64,000 bases of DNA from Diadema setosum (taxonomy: Eukaryota > Echinodermata > Echinoidea > Diadematoida > Diadematidae), in contig CM067070.1 in NCBI GenBank assembly GCA_033980235.1, forward strand, positions 3,506,978 to 3,570,977, read 5' to 3'. The position numbers were made by a program, and so were the translations under genes. The notes below the pieces were generated by a model. That model saw only the letters and a list, made by a program, of their open reading frames with translations. It was not told the DNA's origin and ran no database searches. Below are positions 50,559-62,058 of this stretch, piece after piece (position 1 is the first letter of the stretch; every line of letters starts with the position of its first letter).

Positions 50559-51254
50559 GTGACAGTGCACCTCAAAACGAACATAAAGTCACACACACTG
50601 ATTTTGCGTGAGGACTGAAAATAAGTGAAATGGGTCAACCTAGCCGAACTTGACTTTTTCATATTTTCTGAAAGAGCGGGTCTTCTTTTATACTATACTA
50701 AAATTTGGTATCATAAAACGGGCAGGAAAGTGTGTTTTTTTAGCAGTTAATCTCGAACATTTTTGGTAGAATAGTGTGATTAGGTGTGTCTTTAGAATCC
50801 CTTTTTCATTTCTGAAAAAAAAAAAGTTGTCCACACGCTTCACTTTCAACTCTACTAACTTTTGACAGGATAGCGCTACTGCTTTGAAAGTATGCTTAAA
50901 TTATGGACAGAATGTGTTAATGAGGCATGCCTAATTTCAGTTTAGTCTGATAATCCCTTCATTGTTGTTACTCTGGTGGTTTACTTCCTGTTTTTTGTCC
51001 CATTCATCGCACAGCCAGCACGGTTTGGTAAAGATTAAGCGCTTGAATAGACACTGTACTTCAGAGCCCCTCTTTTCTCAGTTCACACTTTTCCTGAGTT
51101 TGTGCTTTCTTTCCAATATTTAGATAGGTTAGGAGAGTCCATTTGATTTGAGTTATACATCATTTTAAAGCTTAAAGTCTGCTCTTTCAGAATATGGTCT
51201 TAACTAAAAATTCATGTCTGGCGACGTTTTGTTTGTTTTGAGGTGCAGGGTCAC
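50559..51254 (+). mobile_element. 0.7 kb GTGACC element, copy 3, head to tail with copy 2
   Basis: Begins eight bases after copy 2 in the same orientation (GTGACAGTGCACCTCAAAAC to GTTTTGAGGTGCAGGGTCAC). The tandem pair suggests either insertion next to a sister copy or duplication after insertion. Confidence 0.85.
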
Positions 51255-52058
51255 ACACATTTATATACATATCACTTGAAAAAAACTCAAGCTTCATATT
51301 TAGAGTCGTTTACTCATCCAACCTTTGCAATTTAGTTAACACACAGTGACTGTACACGGTGCAATACACTACAATTTCATGCTGTATACGATAATCATAA
51401 TGAAAAACACCGGAAACGACAGCCAGTGCCAATAAAATTGTTAACAACTTTGCAATAATGGCCTTAACAATACCAGGATTATAACACCCCGTAAACTTAT
51501 CACAACAAGCCATCAAGAAATCATTCATTTACGAGAGTGATAAGTGGTACCATCCCGTGATAGGTCAATAACTGTTATTTCTACGGCTTAACTGTATAAC
51601 ATGTAAAATAATTTCTACGAAAGAAATAATCTCCATTATAACCTCTGGATATCATGCCAGTCTGTGAAATGGAGAGTCGTTTCATTTGCGCAAGATACTT
51701 TCAAAATAGCATGTATGCAATCCCTTTTCATCAATACAACAAAACCGAATCAACAAGCAAATTTTGTTTTTATCGTTAAACATTATAATGATAAACAAAC
51801 CTTTAGGACAATAATTACAATGCATGCAGTATAAAGAATTAAGTTAAGCAATATTCTACTTCATTTTGTTACGCTTGTGTTTTACGTGCCCCTGAAATCC
51901 AAATGCATGTTGATTTATGTTGATTTATAATACCCTCGGCATCACATTTGCGGTGAAACGAATATCTAGAAACAATCTATTTGTTTTCAACGATTTTTCT
52001 TCCATTTTTCTTCAGATTACATGGGAACGCCCATGAACAAAAGTCCTTCCGAACCAAT

Positions 52059-52385
52059 AGGGAGCTTTAGATTTTAGACGCGCGGACGTTCAAAGGAAAA
52101 AAAAACATGTTCTGAGCGTGCGCAGTAGCGCGCGTAAAGTCAATCTATTTTTAGCTTGCGTTGCCCGAGTTGTTTACTACGCGTACTGGGCTATTTTCAC
52201 GTCCGCACAGTTTGCGACGTAGAAAGCTTCTTCATGCACTGATCATATGGGGGCGCGATTTTATTTTTTATACGTTGCGTCCCAGCGTAATCTAAAGCTA
52301 CTTTTCCACACGACGCAGGGAGAGGAGAACGTCCAGCGCAAGCGTCGGCTCAAACGTCCGCGCGTCAAAATCTAAAGCTCCCTAA
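52059..52385. mobile_element. Small element with GGGAGCTTTAGATTTT ends
   Basis: Left GGGAGCTTTAGATTTTAGAC then GCGCGGACGTT, mirrored at the right as AACGTCCGCGCG...ATCTAAAGCTCCC. A possible 3-bp AAT duplication. GC-rich inside, with many CG words; no coding frame. Confidence 0.75.
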
Positions 52386-53307
52386 TATTCCTCAGATGAC
52401 CTCATCTGTCAATCATTGTTAAAGTACTGAAATGTTTAAGAGAAGACATTGGTGTGCACCTTCCCCTCGACTCAGCATAACTTGCATGTTTCTGTGATAT
52501 TAAAGGGAATCGGTACCCTAAAATTTAAATTTGAGAGATGTGAGAGCACGTCTGAAGTACTCTAGAGTCTAGAAAAAATTCTATTCCATCACAAAAAAAT
52601 TCTCAAAATTGTGAAATATTAATGTTAATAAATCAGCACGCACTAGCGCTTTATGCCCGGGACTGTGTTCAGTATCAGACTTTCCGTCGTCGGAGCGTCT
52701 TGCAATTTCATTTCGGGAGTGCACAGTTTAATACTATAGTACTACAGCTTCGGCAGTCAATCTGCATAGACACTGGGCCGGTCCACTGCATGCATGCCGC
52801 ACGCCCTGGCCTCACGCGCTGGCTCTCTCTCTCTCTCTCTCGCCATGCATCCGCATGCTGTCGCGGTTGGCCGCCTAGTGGCCCGGCGACGCGGCGCGGC
52901 AACACCAACCTAGCTGCGTACGTGTAGATTTGCATGTGTTTGCGTGTTCTGAGAGCACTAGTATCGTAGTACACTGGTGGTACAAAATATATATATATAT
53001 ATATATATCGAACTACACAATCGAACTACACAATCTTTATATATTGCCATCTGTAACATGTGAGTAACGTTGCTCTCTTATAGGGATATTCAATCATGCC
53101 TAGCGCCCTGTGGCAGCTTGTGTTTAGACCTCCTCTTACTTTGCTTCATTGGATTGTTTTGCAACCCTGCATTTTTCAAGATTTTTCTACTGAACGATTT
53201 GTTACTACTTCAGGCTTCTACTAGACCTTTGTCACATCATTTAATGGAGTGTTACCTGCCTAATATTGGGGATTTCATATCTGTGATTTTCCTCTGTCTA
53301 CAATGCT
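52386..53307. other. LINE 5' region or flank, no ORF recognised
   Basis: (CT)n at 52823-52841 and (TA)n at 52989-53008. The frame at 53070-53432 is hydrophobic and matches nothing I know. The true LINE 5' end is undetermined. Confidence 0.4.
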
Positions 53308-56300
53308 ATGGCACATGGTCATGGACCAATACCCAAGGAGTTCATCTCTACTGGAGTCTACTGGCATCTGCACACATCTTTTGTTGTTTTTGTTGCCATT
53401 GTTATGCTGCCTTCATCATTCAAAGTGAATGAAGGGTGTGAGTCGAGTGGGCATAACCTGAAGGTAAATTCCTTTGATTTCAACCAAGGAAGTATGTGCT
53501 GCTACTCAGTTCAAGAACTCCTCTCCATTGGAAAGGAGATTCCGCAGAACAAAAGGATACCATCTGTTCTTATGAAACACATCATATCTTTAGGAATTAA
53601 TAGGACACCTGCTACCAAGAGAGGGACTCGTGCAGGTAGGGTGAAACTCTCTCTTTCTAACGACAATGAAGAATATCTTTCTACTGCAAGGAAAAGTAAG
53701 ACAGCTGAAGGGAATGTGTCTTTTGGCTTTCTGAATGCGCGTTCAGTGAGTAACAAAGCGTGTGAGGTCAGTGAATTTGTAAAAGATAATCAGATTGACA
53801 TTCTTGGAATATGTGAAACATGGCTTACCGAAGGAGACTGCAGTTTTAAGAGAGCTTACACCAGATGGGTATACTTTTTCTCATGTGCCAAGATTAGCGA
53901 GGCGTGGGGGAGGTGTCGGTCTCCTTTATAGAAGTGAACTAATTCTTCAGTTGAAAGCTTCTTCATTGCAATTTAAGTCTTTTGAATTGCTCCAGGCGTA
54001 TATTAAAACTGACCTTGGCTCTACTTATTTGCTTGTGATTTATCGTCCACCCTCTTCTGATACTCCTTTCAGCTTTTTCCTCAAAGAATTTTCATATCTC
54101 TTGGACCAGTACAACGTATTACCAGGCTCTCTCATTATTTGTGGTGATTTCAATATTCATGTTGATGAAGTCTCTACTCAGTCATCATCATTCAGTGACC
54201 TTTTGCAGTCTCACAGCCTGAAGCAGCATGTGAGTGGGTCCACTCACACACATGGACATACTGTAGACCTTCTGATATCAAGAGATTTTGATGCTACAAC
54301 AGTTTCTAATCTTTCAGTACTTAGTGGAATATCTGATCACTCTGCCATCGTGTGCAACTTTCCTTTTGAAAAACCAAAGACAGGAACCAGGACGATTACT
54401 TACAGGAATTTCAAATCAATCGACTTTCTGAAATTCGCTAACGATCTTTGTAAGTTGGAGATTGTGAACCAAAGTAACTGCGACAGCCCAGATAGGCTAG
54501 TTGGTCATTTCAACTCCATAGTTATTGAAACTGTTAACAAACATGCTCCTGTAAAATCAAAGGTTGTTCCCATTAGGACAGACACTCAGTGGTACAATAA
54601 GGATATTACTGGGGAAAAACGAGTCCGGAGAAACTTGGAAAGGCAGTGGAGGTCCTCTGGGCTTGAAGTTCATCGTCAGATGTATTTGGCTTACCGTGGG
54701 AAAGTGCAGTCTTTGATTCGATCTGCAAAACAGGCATACTACAAAAACTTGGTTGCTGACTGTGCAAAGGACTCAAGAAAATTGTATCGCCTTGCTAATG
54801 ACCTTCTTAATCGAAAGAAAACATATGTGCTCCCTGACCACAGTGATGTGAATTAGCTGGCCTGCAAGTTCAGTGACAGTTTTAAGGATAAGATATCAGC
54901 AATTTGCGACAGTCTGACGCCAGACACATGCAAAGTCCATTCAGCATCAATACATTCTTCAACTCCTTGTTCTACACTAGATCAGTTAAAACCTGTTACC
55001 TCAGATGATGTGAAATCTATTATAAAGAAATCTTCAACAAAAACATGTAATCTTGACCCAATGCCCACTGATCTCCTGAAGAAGTTTCTGTCATTCGTTG
55101 TATCTACTATCACTGATATCATAAATTCAAGTTTTGAGAGTGGTGTTGTCCCTGCTGCTCTGAAAGTTGCAGATGTACGACCAGCACTCAAGAGACCTGG
55201 ACTGGACCACAATGATCTTAAAAACTACAGACCTATATCTAATCTACCGTTCATCTCAAAAATTTTGGAACGTGTTGCTTTTGATCAACTCACTGCACAT
55301 CTTGACGATAACCACTTGTTTGATAGCCACCAGTCAGCATACAGGAGTAACCATAGTGTTGAAACTGTCTTGGTGAGTCTTTGTGACAACATTCTGCGAG
55401 AAATGGACAAGGGCAAAGTTACTGCACTTGTTCTCCTCGATGTGTCAGGTGCCTTTGACACTGTTCATCACTCAATCCTGATCAAGAGGTTAGAATCCTT
55501 TGGAGTCACATCACAAGCACTTCAGTGGTTCAGCTCGTACCTTCATGGCAGACATCAGCGTGTCTCTGTTAATGGTGTCTGTTCTCCTCAAACTCTTCTT
55601 TCACATGGAGTTCCACAGGGATCTGTAGGTGGACCACTTCTGTTTGTTGTTTACACACAGCCTCTTGGCAATATCATCCGTTCTCATGGCATCAATTTTC
55701 ATTCATATGCCGATGACTTTCAGTTGTATATATCTTTTAACCCAACGGATGAAAACCTCTCCTCTTCAATCTATTGCTTGGAAAAATGTGTAACAGATGT
55801 CAAGGAATGGATGTCCCAGAATAATCTGAAACTGAATGACAGTAAATCAGAATTCATTCTTCTCGGTTCCAAATCTAACCTGAAGAAGGTGTCTCCTTTG
55901 CTTACCATCCGAATTGGAGACTTGGATATCCACCCTAACAAAAAATGCCGAAACCTGGGTGTTGTCATTGATTCAGGTATGACTTTCAATGACCACATTT
56001 CCACTGTTTGTAGAGGAGTGAGATTTCAGTTGCGAAATTTATCGCACATTCGTAAGTATCTCTCTCCTAAGACAACTGAATGCTTGGTTCACTCTCTTAT
56101 ATCTTCTCGTCTTGACTTTGCCAATGGGATCCTGATAAACCTACCAGATTACCACATACATCGCCTCCAGCTGCTCCAGAACTCTGCTGCTAGACTGGTA
56201 ACTCTAACGGGGAAAACTTCACACATCTCTCATGTCCTCCATAAATTACACTGGCTTCCGGTTGACAAGCGAATTGTGTACAAGATTTTGATCCTGGTTT

Positions 56301-56545
56301 TCCGTTCTTTACATGGCACAGCACCCAGTTACCTTCAGGAACTATTTCATAAGTACAAACCAACTAGATTTCTTCGTTCATCCACTGCTCACACCCTTCG
56401 AGTTCCCCGTACTCATCACTCGTGGGGCAACAGAACTTTCACCCAGTCTGGCTCTTCTCTCTGGAACTCACTGCCTTTGAAACTGAGAATGGAGACCTCT
56501 TTCCCTCTGTTCAAGAGGGAACTCAAGACCTTTTTATTTCAGTAA
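53308..56545 (+). pseudogene. CR1/L2-group LINE ORF2, one frameshift and one stop
   Basis: Encodes an APE-type endonuclease followed by reverse transcriptase. Endonuclease motifs: FGFLNARSVSNK, DILGICETWL, GGGVGLLY, VIYRPP, ICGDFNIH, HTVDLLI, GISDHSAI. Reverse transcriptase: NYRPISNLPFISKILE, VLLDVSGAFDTVHH, SHGVPQGSVGGPLLF, SYADDFQLY (catalytic YADD intact), then the LINE-type C-terminus LHWLPVDKRIVYKILIL and LWNSLPLKLR, ending at the TAA at 56543-56545. Two lesions are visible: a frameshift near 53845-53855 inside the endonuclease and a TAG at 54854-54856 between endonuclease and RT. The region before the endonuclease (about 150 codons) is not recognised. The 3' tail ATTATTATTATAT at about 56660-56678 is the expected simple tail. 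Relatively young, but inactive as it stands. Confidence 0.9.
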
Positions 56546-57064
56546 CTGTGCTTTCTTTCAATTGGAATCTTTTCCTGAATGAAGCAATGTGGGAGGAGGT
56601 CTTACCTTTCTGCGCCAGGAGTGCCACTGTGTGACAGACATGGCGCATTACAAGACTCCATTATTATTATATATCAGTTCAATAACCTACAATGTCAGAA
56701 AAATAAATTTCTGGGTGCAGATACACTTTAATGTGACTCACAAACGACATGGCAATGGAACATGCAAGTTATGCTGAGTCCGGGGAAAGGGAAAGGTTAA
56801 TTCCAATGTCTCCTTTTGTTAAGCATTACTTCAGCAACAATTGACAGATGAGGTCATATAAGGGATATTTGTTTGGAAGGATTTTTTTTAATGTTTTTTT
56901 TTTTTTTTTTTTTTTTTTTTTGCGGGCATTCCCAAGTAATCTGAAGAAAAATAGAAAAAGGATCGTTAGAATATATAGAATAATTCTAGACATTCGTTTC
57001 ACCGCAAAGGTGTTGAGGGTATCATAAATCAAAACAATTCAGCATGCATTTGGATTTCAGGGGC

Positions 57065-57989
57065 CCTTTGAATGCTGCTCTATTCTACATCCCTAGCTCA
57101 GTAGTACCTAACAGAAATGTATTGGAGCTCAAGTAAAATATCAAGCATTAACAGACATACACGCATCCCATAATATATAGCATTTCTTTTCCTGTAAATT
57201 GGATTTAAAACTAAAACATATATACACAAAGTCTGTGTCTATCATTTCATTTCATTCCTATAATGTTAATCATCACCACTATCACTTTCACCTTCATTTC
57301 CAAATCCCCCCCCCCCTCATCATTACATTGTCATCCTCCTCATCATCATAATTCACTTTATTTCTCTTCGTATCTATGCACTAGAATAATAAAACATAAT
57401 GCATTTACAGTGTATTATATTTTGTAGTACATGTATTTACCCATTCCACAAACAATAAATGTAGATGAATGTAGCAATGAATAAGCAACGGGTGGTATTT
57501 TTGTTTCTACTGGACATGACATTACGACATTTTTTTTTTTTTTTGGGGGGGGGGAGGGGGGGGGGGGTGCACGGTCACAAATGTTCTTTATTAATATCAT
57601 AGTAGATAGGTCCCTGATCTGCCGCGTGTTCAAGCTTTTGCTTATGGTGGCAGTCATTTTCCCGAAGAATTTCAAAGGTAATTATTTTGAAATTTCGTAA
57701 TACGAGTTATACACCTGTATATTGTAAATGAAATTAACTTACACGTTAATTTTTTTCTTCTTTGAATCATATGCATTGTAATCTACTTACTGATATTTTA
57801 TGTGATATTACTGAAAATAAGCTTGATTAAGTGAAATTGTGTTGAAATAAAAATAAATCAAACAAACAAACAAACAAACAAATAACAACAACATATGAAG
57901 CCATAGATTACGTCTATCAAACAAACAAACAAACAAAAAAATGTCACGAAGTTCATGGAAATTGTAGCTTTTTTTGTCTTGATGGACGT
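57065..57989. other. Downstream flank of gene 3
   Basis: Resumes duplication copy B after the 5.2 kb insertion. Contains T/G runs at 57531-57567, a lone GTGCACGGTCAC element end and an (AAAC)n tract at 57864-57890. A minus-strand AATAAA (plus TTTATT at about 57583) is a possible polyadenylation signal for gene 3, unproven. Confidence 0.4.
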
Positions 57990-58055
57990 CTAAACTGCCA
58001 CATCCGCCACAGCTTCATATAATATCTCATCCGAGTTCCGGAGTGACAAGGATTC
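57990..58055 (-). CDS. RTK-like gene 3, last coding exon and stop
   Basis: Acceptor ttttcaag, 21 codons, stop TAG at 57990-57992. The tail ends in LYEAVADVAV, a single tyrosine in an acidic setting (YEAV) that could be a phosphorylation/SH2 docking site; that is inference. Phase 0 from the preceding exon. The gene 2 paralogue has LHEDV at this position. Confidence 0.75.
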   Translation of the reverse strand, partial: ESLSLRNSDEILYEAVADVAV

Positions 58056-59053
58056 CTTGAAAAAGCAAAGAAAACACAGTTGAGTGGAAATAATTTCATC
58101 TTCGTCCAAAATTACTTTTCTCTGATCAATCAACCTCTTATGTATGATAATGCAAAAAGGGATTAAGAAACGATAATGGGTTAAACATTTTTTTAATCAT
58201 GATAATGACATAGTTACTTGATTTATACATAAATCATTTCTGAAATAAGATTCTTTTAACAATAATTATTACATTGTATATTATCAATACTGTCCCAAAT
58301 GTTATCTCGTATCATTTTTACACTATTTATTTCTTCTTAATCAAAACAATACCACATAACATAATTATTACATTAGACGCAATGTGAAGGTACAACCATG
58401 CATACGTTTATATTACACAACTGAAGTTTTCAACATTATTTTTTTTTTTGACAAATCACTGAAAAGACTCAACAGTAAAATCATGTATGGCTGACTTGCG
58501 TATGTGCAGATTGTATTTGATATTTGATTATTATGACGAGTGCGATCCAACATAGGGTGCTTAAAATTCCATTTTCGATAGGAAAAACTTATGCTATGAA
58601 ATTTAGTGTAGATGTAGAAAACATATCAAAGATTCGATTTCTGCAAAAAACTTAAATCGACAAAAATAATGGTCAAAATCTTTGTTCCCAGCCTAGGAGG
58701 GAATTTGCTCTTGCGACTTTTGCCTGAAATCGTTGTCGCGGGTCAAATATTCGTTTGGATTTGACACGGTATCCCATTTTTATGTAATTTAACGACGCCA
58801 GTATTCTTTGTAAGGGCACCTGGTTAAGAAAATAATTTTGTGTGTGTTTTTAAGAACATACAACTGCATTTAGTGGTGAAATAGACAGTGCGTCAACTGC
58901 TGGATTGACACTACAATCATCATTTCATCGGCCTCCCATCAACAAGTTAATTATGTAAAAAAATAATCAAAGCTATATGAACATGATGAGTAGTACCTTT
59001 CACTCTGAATTCGTGAAAGAAATAATATAAATGAAACCGGTTTTATAGCTTAC

Positions 59054-59153
59054 TTGATACACTCCCATTGTCGGTTCAAGTTTCCTCTGAATGACGTCAT
59101 AAGAGCATCTCTTTGATGGATCCATATCCCAACAGCTGGTCATTATAGAGTAT
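59054..59153 (-). CDS. RTK-like gene 3, kinase subdomain X-XI exon
   Basis: 100 bp, acceptor cctgcctag, donor gtaagc. YSIMTSCWDMDPSKRCSYDV matches the RTK C-lobe core (L..IM..CW..DP..R), including the structural arginine of subdomain XI. Joins in frame with both neighbours. The next donor leads to the 21-codon tail exon after a 1 kb intron, the same layout as gene 2. Confidence 0.82.
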
Positions 59154-59363
59154 CTAGGCAGGGAACAGAAGTAAACAACAAGGGGTTCAACGAAAGCAGA
59201 CAAACACACGCAAACACACACACATACACCCATACGAGCATATTCTTTACACGCTAAAAGACTCACACACAGACGAAACAAACACGCACACATGCGTACA
59301 AACAGACGCGCACACTAAAATCATCCACCTGTAAACAAACTGGAAGTCGAGGTGAATACTCAC

Positions 59364-59460
59364 AATTCTTGACCACAGTGAGAAGGGCGTGACATCTTGT
59401 AACCCTTGGTAACCCGCTGCTTCACCATGTCCATCGTCATTTTGGGATAGGGTCTTGCTC
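59364..59460 (-). CDS. RTK-like gene 3, kinase subdomain IX-X exon
   Basis: 97 bp, acceptor tcttgtcaag, donor gtgagt. Together with the previous exon it reads WEIVTLGARPYPKMTMDMVK then QRVTKGYKMSRPSHCGQEL. PYP, GY.M.RP..C and the L before the next exon are conserved RTK landmarks. Nearly identical to gene 2 (two residue changes), which suggests recent duplication or gene conversion here relative to the flanking exons. Confidence 0.82.
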
Positions 59461-59832
59461 CTTGACAAGAGGCAGAGAAGACGGCAGAGAAAAGGAGAAC
59501 ATTAGCATATTTGGATATTATATTCGGCATGTGCTTTTTTTGTCCATGCATTTTGTTGCTATCTGCTATTTTACTTGTTCTTCTTATTTCGCAGACTCCT
59601 TCAGTGGTGGTATAAATCATGTGCCTCAAAGGAATCCATACTCTAATGTTGTCAATATCAAGACATTTAAAAATAATATATAACGTAATAAAATCATTCT
59701 AGGAATAATTCTACGAATAACCCTTGCAAATTAACTTCAAATTGTAGCTCTATTCCGTCTAGATCGAGGTTTGTGAATTTGGTGACATTAAACAAAAGAG
59801 TGTAACCGAAATATTTTAATAGTATGTCTTAC

Positions 59833-59938
59833 CAAGAGTGACGATTTCCCAAAGAAGGATCCCGTAAGACCAAACATCGCCCTCAAGCGACCTTTTTCTA
59901 TTCTGCATTTCCTCAGGTGACATCCAGCGCGTTGGTTT
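59833..59938 (-). CDS. RTK-like gene 3, activation-segment exon
   Basis: 106 bp, acceptor ctttttgcag, donor gtaaga. KPTRWMSPEEMQNRKRSL then EGDVWSYGILLWEIVTLG gives the P+1 loop with WMSPE (the APE-equivalent glutamate kept), DVWSYG (subdomain IX aspartate kept) and the LLWEI helix. The activation loop before it is short and has no tyrosine in the visible part (TSFLPTSGNKPTRW), unlike the YY motif of many RTKs. Confidence 0.85.
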
Positions 59939-60064
59939 CTGCAAAAAGTGATTAGGAAAAATAAAAATTAGCGGCATTTTGCATGTGTTTTGATGAATAC
60001 AGGAATCCGGTCCCCCCCCCCCCCCCACTTTCATTCAATTCAACGTTAATGAACAAAGCAAATA

Positions 60065-60891
60065 CAGTACTCTCCGCGTAATCGGGTATCGCTTAAACAG
60101 GTACTCCGTTTTATTGGGCAGTAAAGTCAAAATCAGTTCCAATGCACGTTAAAATTACCTGATAATCGGGTTGCCTCTCCGCATAAATGGGTAAATAATT
60201 TTCTTCTTATGTAATTTTTACCCACATTTTATCGCAGATATAACACTTGAAGAAATCATTAATGTCAAATTTTCCACTGCTAATCGCATTCTCTGTTGAA
60301 TTCGCAAGGAGACCGATTATTTGGGTAGTGATCAAACATGAAAACATAATGTTCCAGTACCGACTTGCCACATGTAAAACGAACATTACCCATGTAACTG
60401 GCACTCACAACTGCATAGACAGACATGAGTCGAACACATTTGCGCTCCACCCTTGCTCCGCAACAACATTCACAATACGAGAATTTTGCAACGAAAGTTA
60501 GGTCATGCACCAGCTCCATAATTTTGCTTTTTCCCATAGTCACTTCTCGAAAAGTAACCCGACGTTCTACGTGACTAGTGCACGCAAAGAGACGTGTTCA
60601 TTTTGGAAAACGCCTGCGTGTTAGTGATGAGTCTATAGTCAAACGACAAAGTTTTCTTAAGACATAATAATGGGAGTGTAAATTATTGCTCGTGATTGAG
60701 CAATATTGTAAGGTATGTATAATGTGCCGTGCACACAGTGTAGGTGTTTGGTGCAGTGTACAATGCATGTACATACACATTGGGTGTGTCAATAATTGTG
60801 AATGAGACGTGTTCTTCTGTTAATCGGGTACTCCGTTTAATCGGGTAAGAAACGCTCTGCCCGAGCCTACCCGATTATGCGGAGAGTACTG
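60065..60891. mobile_element. Mariner/pogo-like element in gene 3 intron
   Basis: Ends CAGTACTCTCCGCGTAATCG and CGATTATGCGGAGAGTACTG-type inverse repeats flanked by TA. The GTACTCCGTTT/AATCGGGTA words recur inside both ends. CAGT-starting ends with TA duplication fit the Tc1/mariner group, pogo branch. No transposase frame; an 87-codon minus frame inside has no recognised domain. Confidence 0.8.
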
Positions 60892-61011
60892 TACTGGTAT
60901 AACGGTAATTGTGTAATCTACGAGTAACTATTTTTTTCGGATTTACTGATTAAGGAGTGAATCGCGTAGGCCTATTCATTTTTTGTTTTCGAAGATTTGT
61001 TTTTTCTAGTG

Positions 61012-61866
61012 GATTGATAATAATAACAACAAATAGCACTTATACAGCGCTTGCTACTGACTCTTCTAAGCGCATTAATACAAGAAAAATAAATGAAAAT
61101 ACGACATTATGTACATAATAATGATAACAACAATAAATGTAAATAGATCAGCTTTCACCAGTGATTTAGAATGATTTAAACGGGTTGAAGCCGAGTAGCG
61201 GTGATAAATCGGGTGCACGTCACGAGACCGACACCCATTGTATATGTCGAATTCCTGGGCTATTTTTACTTTGTGTCGGTCTCATGGGCTTTATTTGCCT
61301 AGTGTCGAACTCGTGGGCTGTAGGACTCGTGGGTGTTGGTCTAGTGGGATGAACCCGATAAATCAAGTCTTCGAGATAAGATGGGGCAAGATTATTACAT
61401 ATCTTATAAACAATGAGAAGGATTTTGAAGGTAATACGTTGATTTACGGGGAGCCAGAGGAGAGCTGGATTAATGTTGTCAGATCTTTTTGTAAGGGTCA
61501 CAAGCCTATCAGCTGCATTTTGAATTCTTTGTAGTGATGCGAAACTAGAAACAGGGAGGTCAAATAAAAGAGAATTACAGTAATCAAGAAGATACTAATG
61601 CCTGCATACGACGTTCAGTTGAAGACTGATCAAATAATCTGTAGACTTTACCGATTGTACCAATACCCCAAGCAGCAAAACGACATGAATTCTTGATGTG
61701 CTGTTGAAAATTTAGATGTTTATCTACAATAAAGCAGAGATCTCTAAGGGACTGACATATCGGGATAGTACTATCTTCAAAAGAAAGTTCTGTGACATTA
61801 CTACTCCGCCTGAACTGAGAATGGACATATGAGAATTCTGATTTGACACATTTCAATTTCACCAAG
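61012..61866 (-). pseudogene. 5'-truncated LINE, RT C-terminus and tail, split
   Basis: On the minus strand: KCVKSEFSYV, SLRDLCFIVDKHLNFQQHIK (the LGV.ID..L.F..HI block), KVYRLFDQSSTERRMQALV, then LPVNQRITFKILLIVYKICN and LAPSYLEDLI. A 146-bp element interrupts it at 61211-61356. The remaining 3' end closes with GCGCTGTATAAGTGCTATTT and GTTGTTATTATTATC. Frameshifted and 5' truncated; a CR1/L2-group relic in the gene 3 intron. Confidence 0.8.
61211..61356. mobile_element. Small repeat-armed GGG-end element inside LINE, 8-bp TSD
   Basis: Left GGGTGCACGTCACGAGACCG, right end in reverse GGGTTCATCCCACTAGACCA. Flanked by GATAAATC at 61203-61210 and 61357-61364. Both ends match the 1.7 kb element at 41695-43423 in opposite orientation. 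The inside has a few CTCGTGGGCT/TGTCGGTCTC units. Confidence 0.88.
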
Positions 61867-62058
61867 TTATCACGTTACAACTACTTAACATCACTATAAT
61901 CATGTCGCATCAAAACGATTCGCGCAGTAAATTTTGTTTCAGGAGAAATTATATTTCATAGGAGTGTGTGAAGTATCAATACTTCTTTACATTATGTGGA
62001 AATGCTTATAAAATTTCAGAAAACAAGGAAAAGTAGAAATCACGCGGTGCGTAATATA

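Larger units (their letters stand above)
51888..57064. mobile_element. 5.2 kb insertion with 80-90 bp terminal inverted repeats
   Basis: GCCCCTGAAATCCAAATGCA at the left is mirrored by TGCATTTGGATTTCAGGGGC at the right; the match extends about 80-90 bp inward to TTTGCGGTGAAACGAAT and TCTAGAA. The interruption of copy B relative to copy A confirms it is an insertion. It contains the small element at 52059-52385 and a LINE; it has no recognisable transposase of its own. Confidence 0.75.
48215..59520. repeat. Segmental duplication copy B (pairs with 9.7-14.0 kb)
   Basis: The colinear counterpart of copy A carrying the gene 3 3' end. It is 11.3 kb against 4.3 kb because it holds the AACGACCC element at 48502-48970, a (TA)n tract plus two 0.7 kb elements at 49855-51254, and the 5.2 kb insertion at 51888-57064. 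Removing these leaves a close match in order and orientation. Confidence 0.85.

Noticed and set aside
53070..53432. Hydrophobic 120-codon frame ahead of the LINE endonuclease as a possible ORF1
   Set aside because: Lacks coiled-coil, RNA-binding or zinc-finger features and overlaps the next frame; more likely untranslated LINE sequence.
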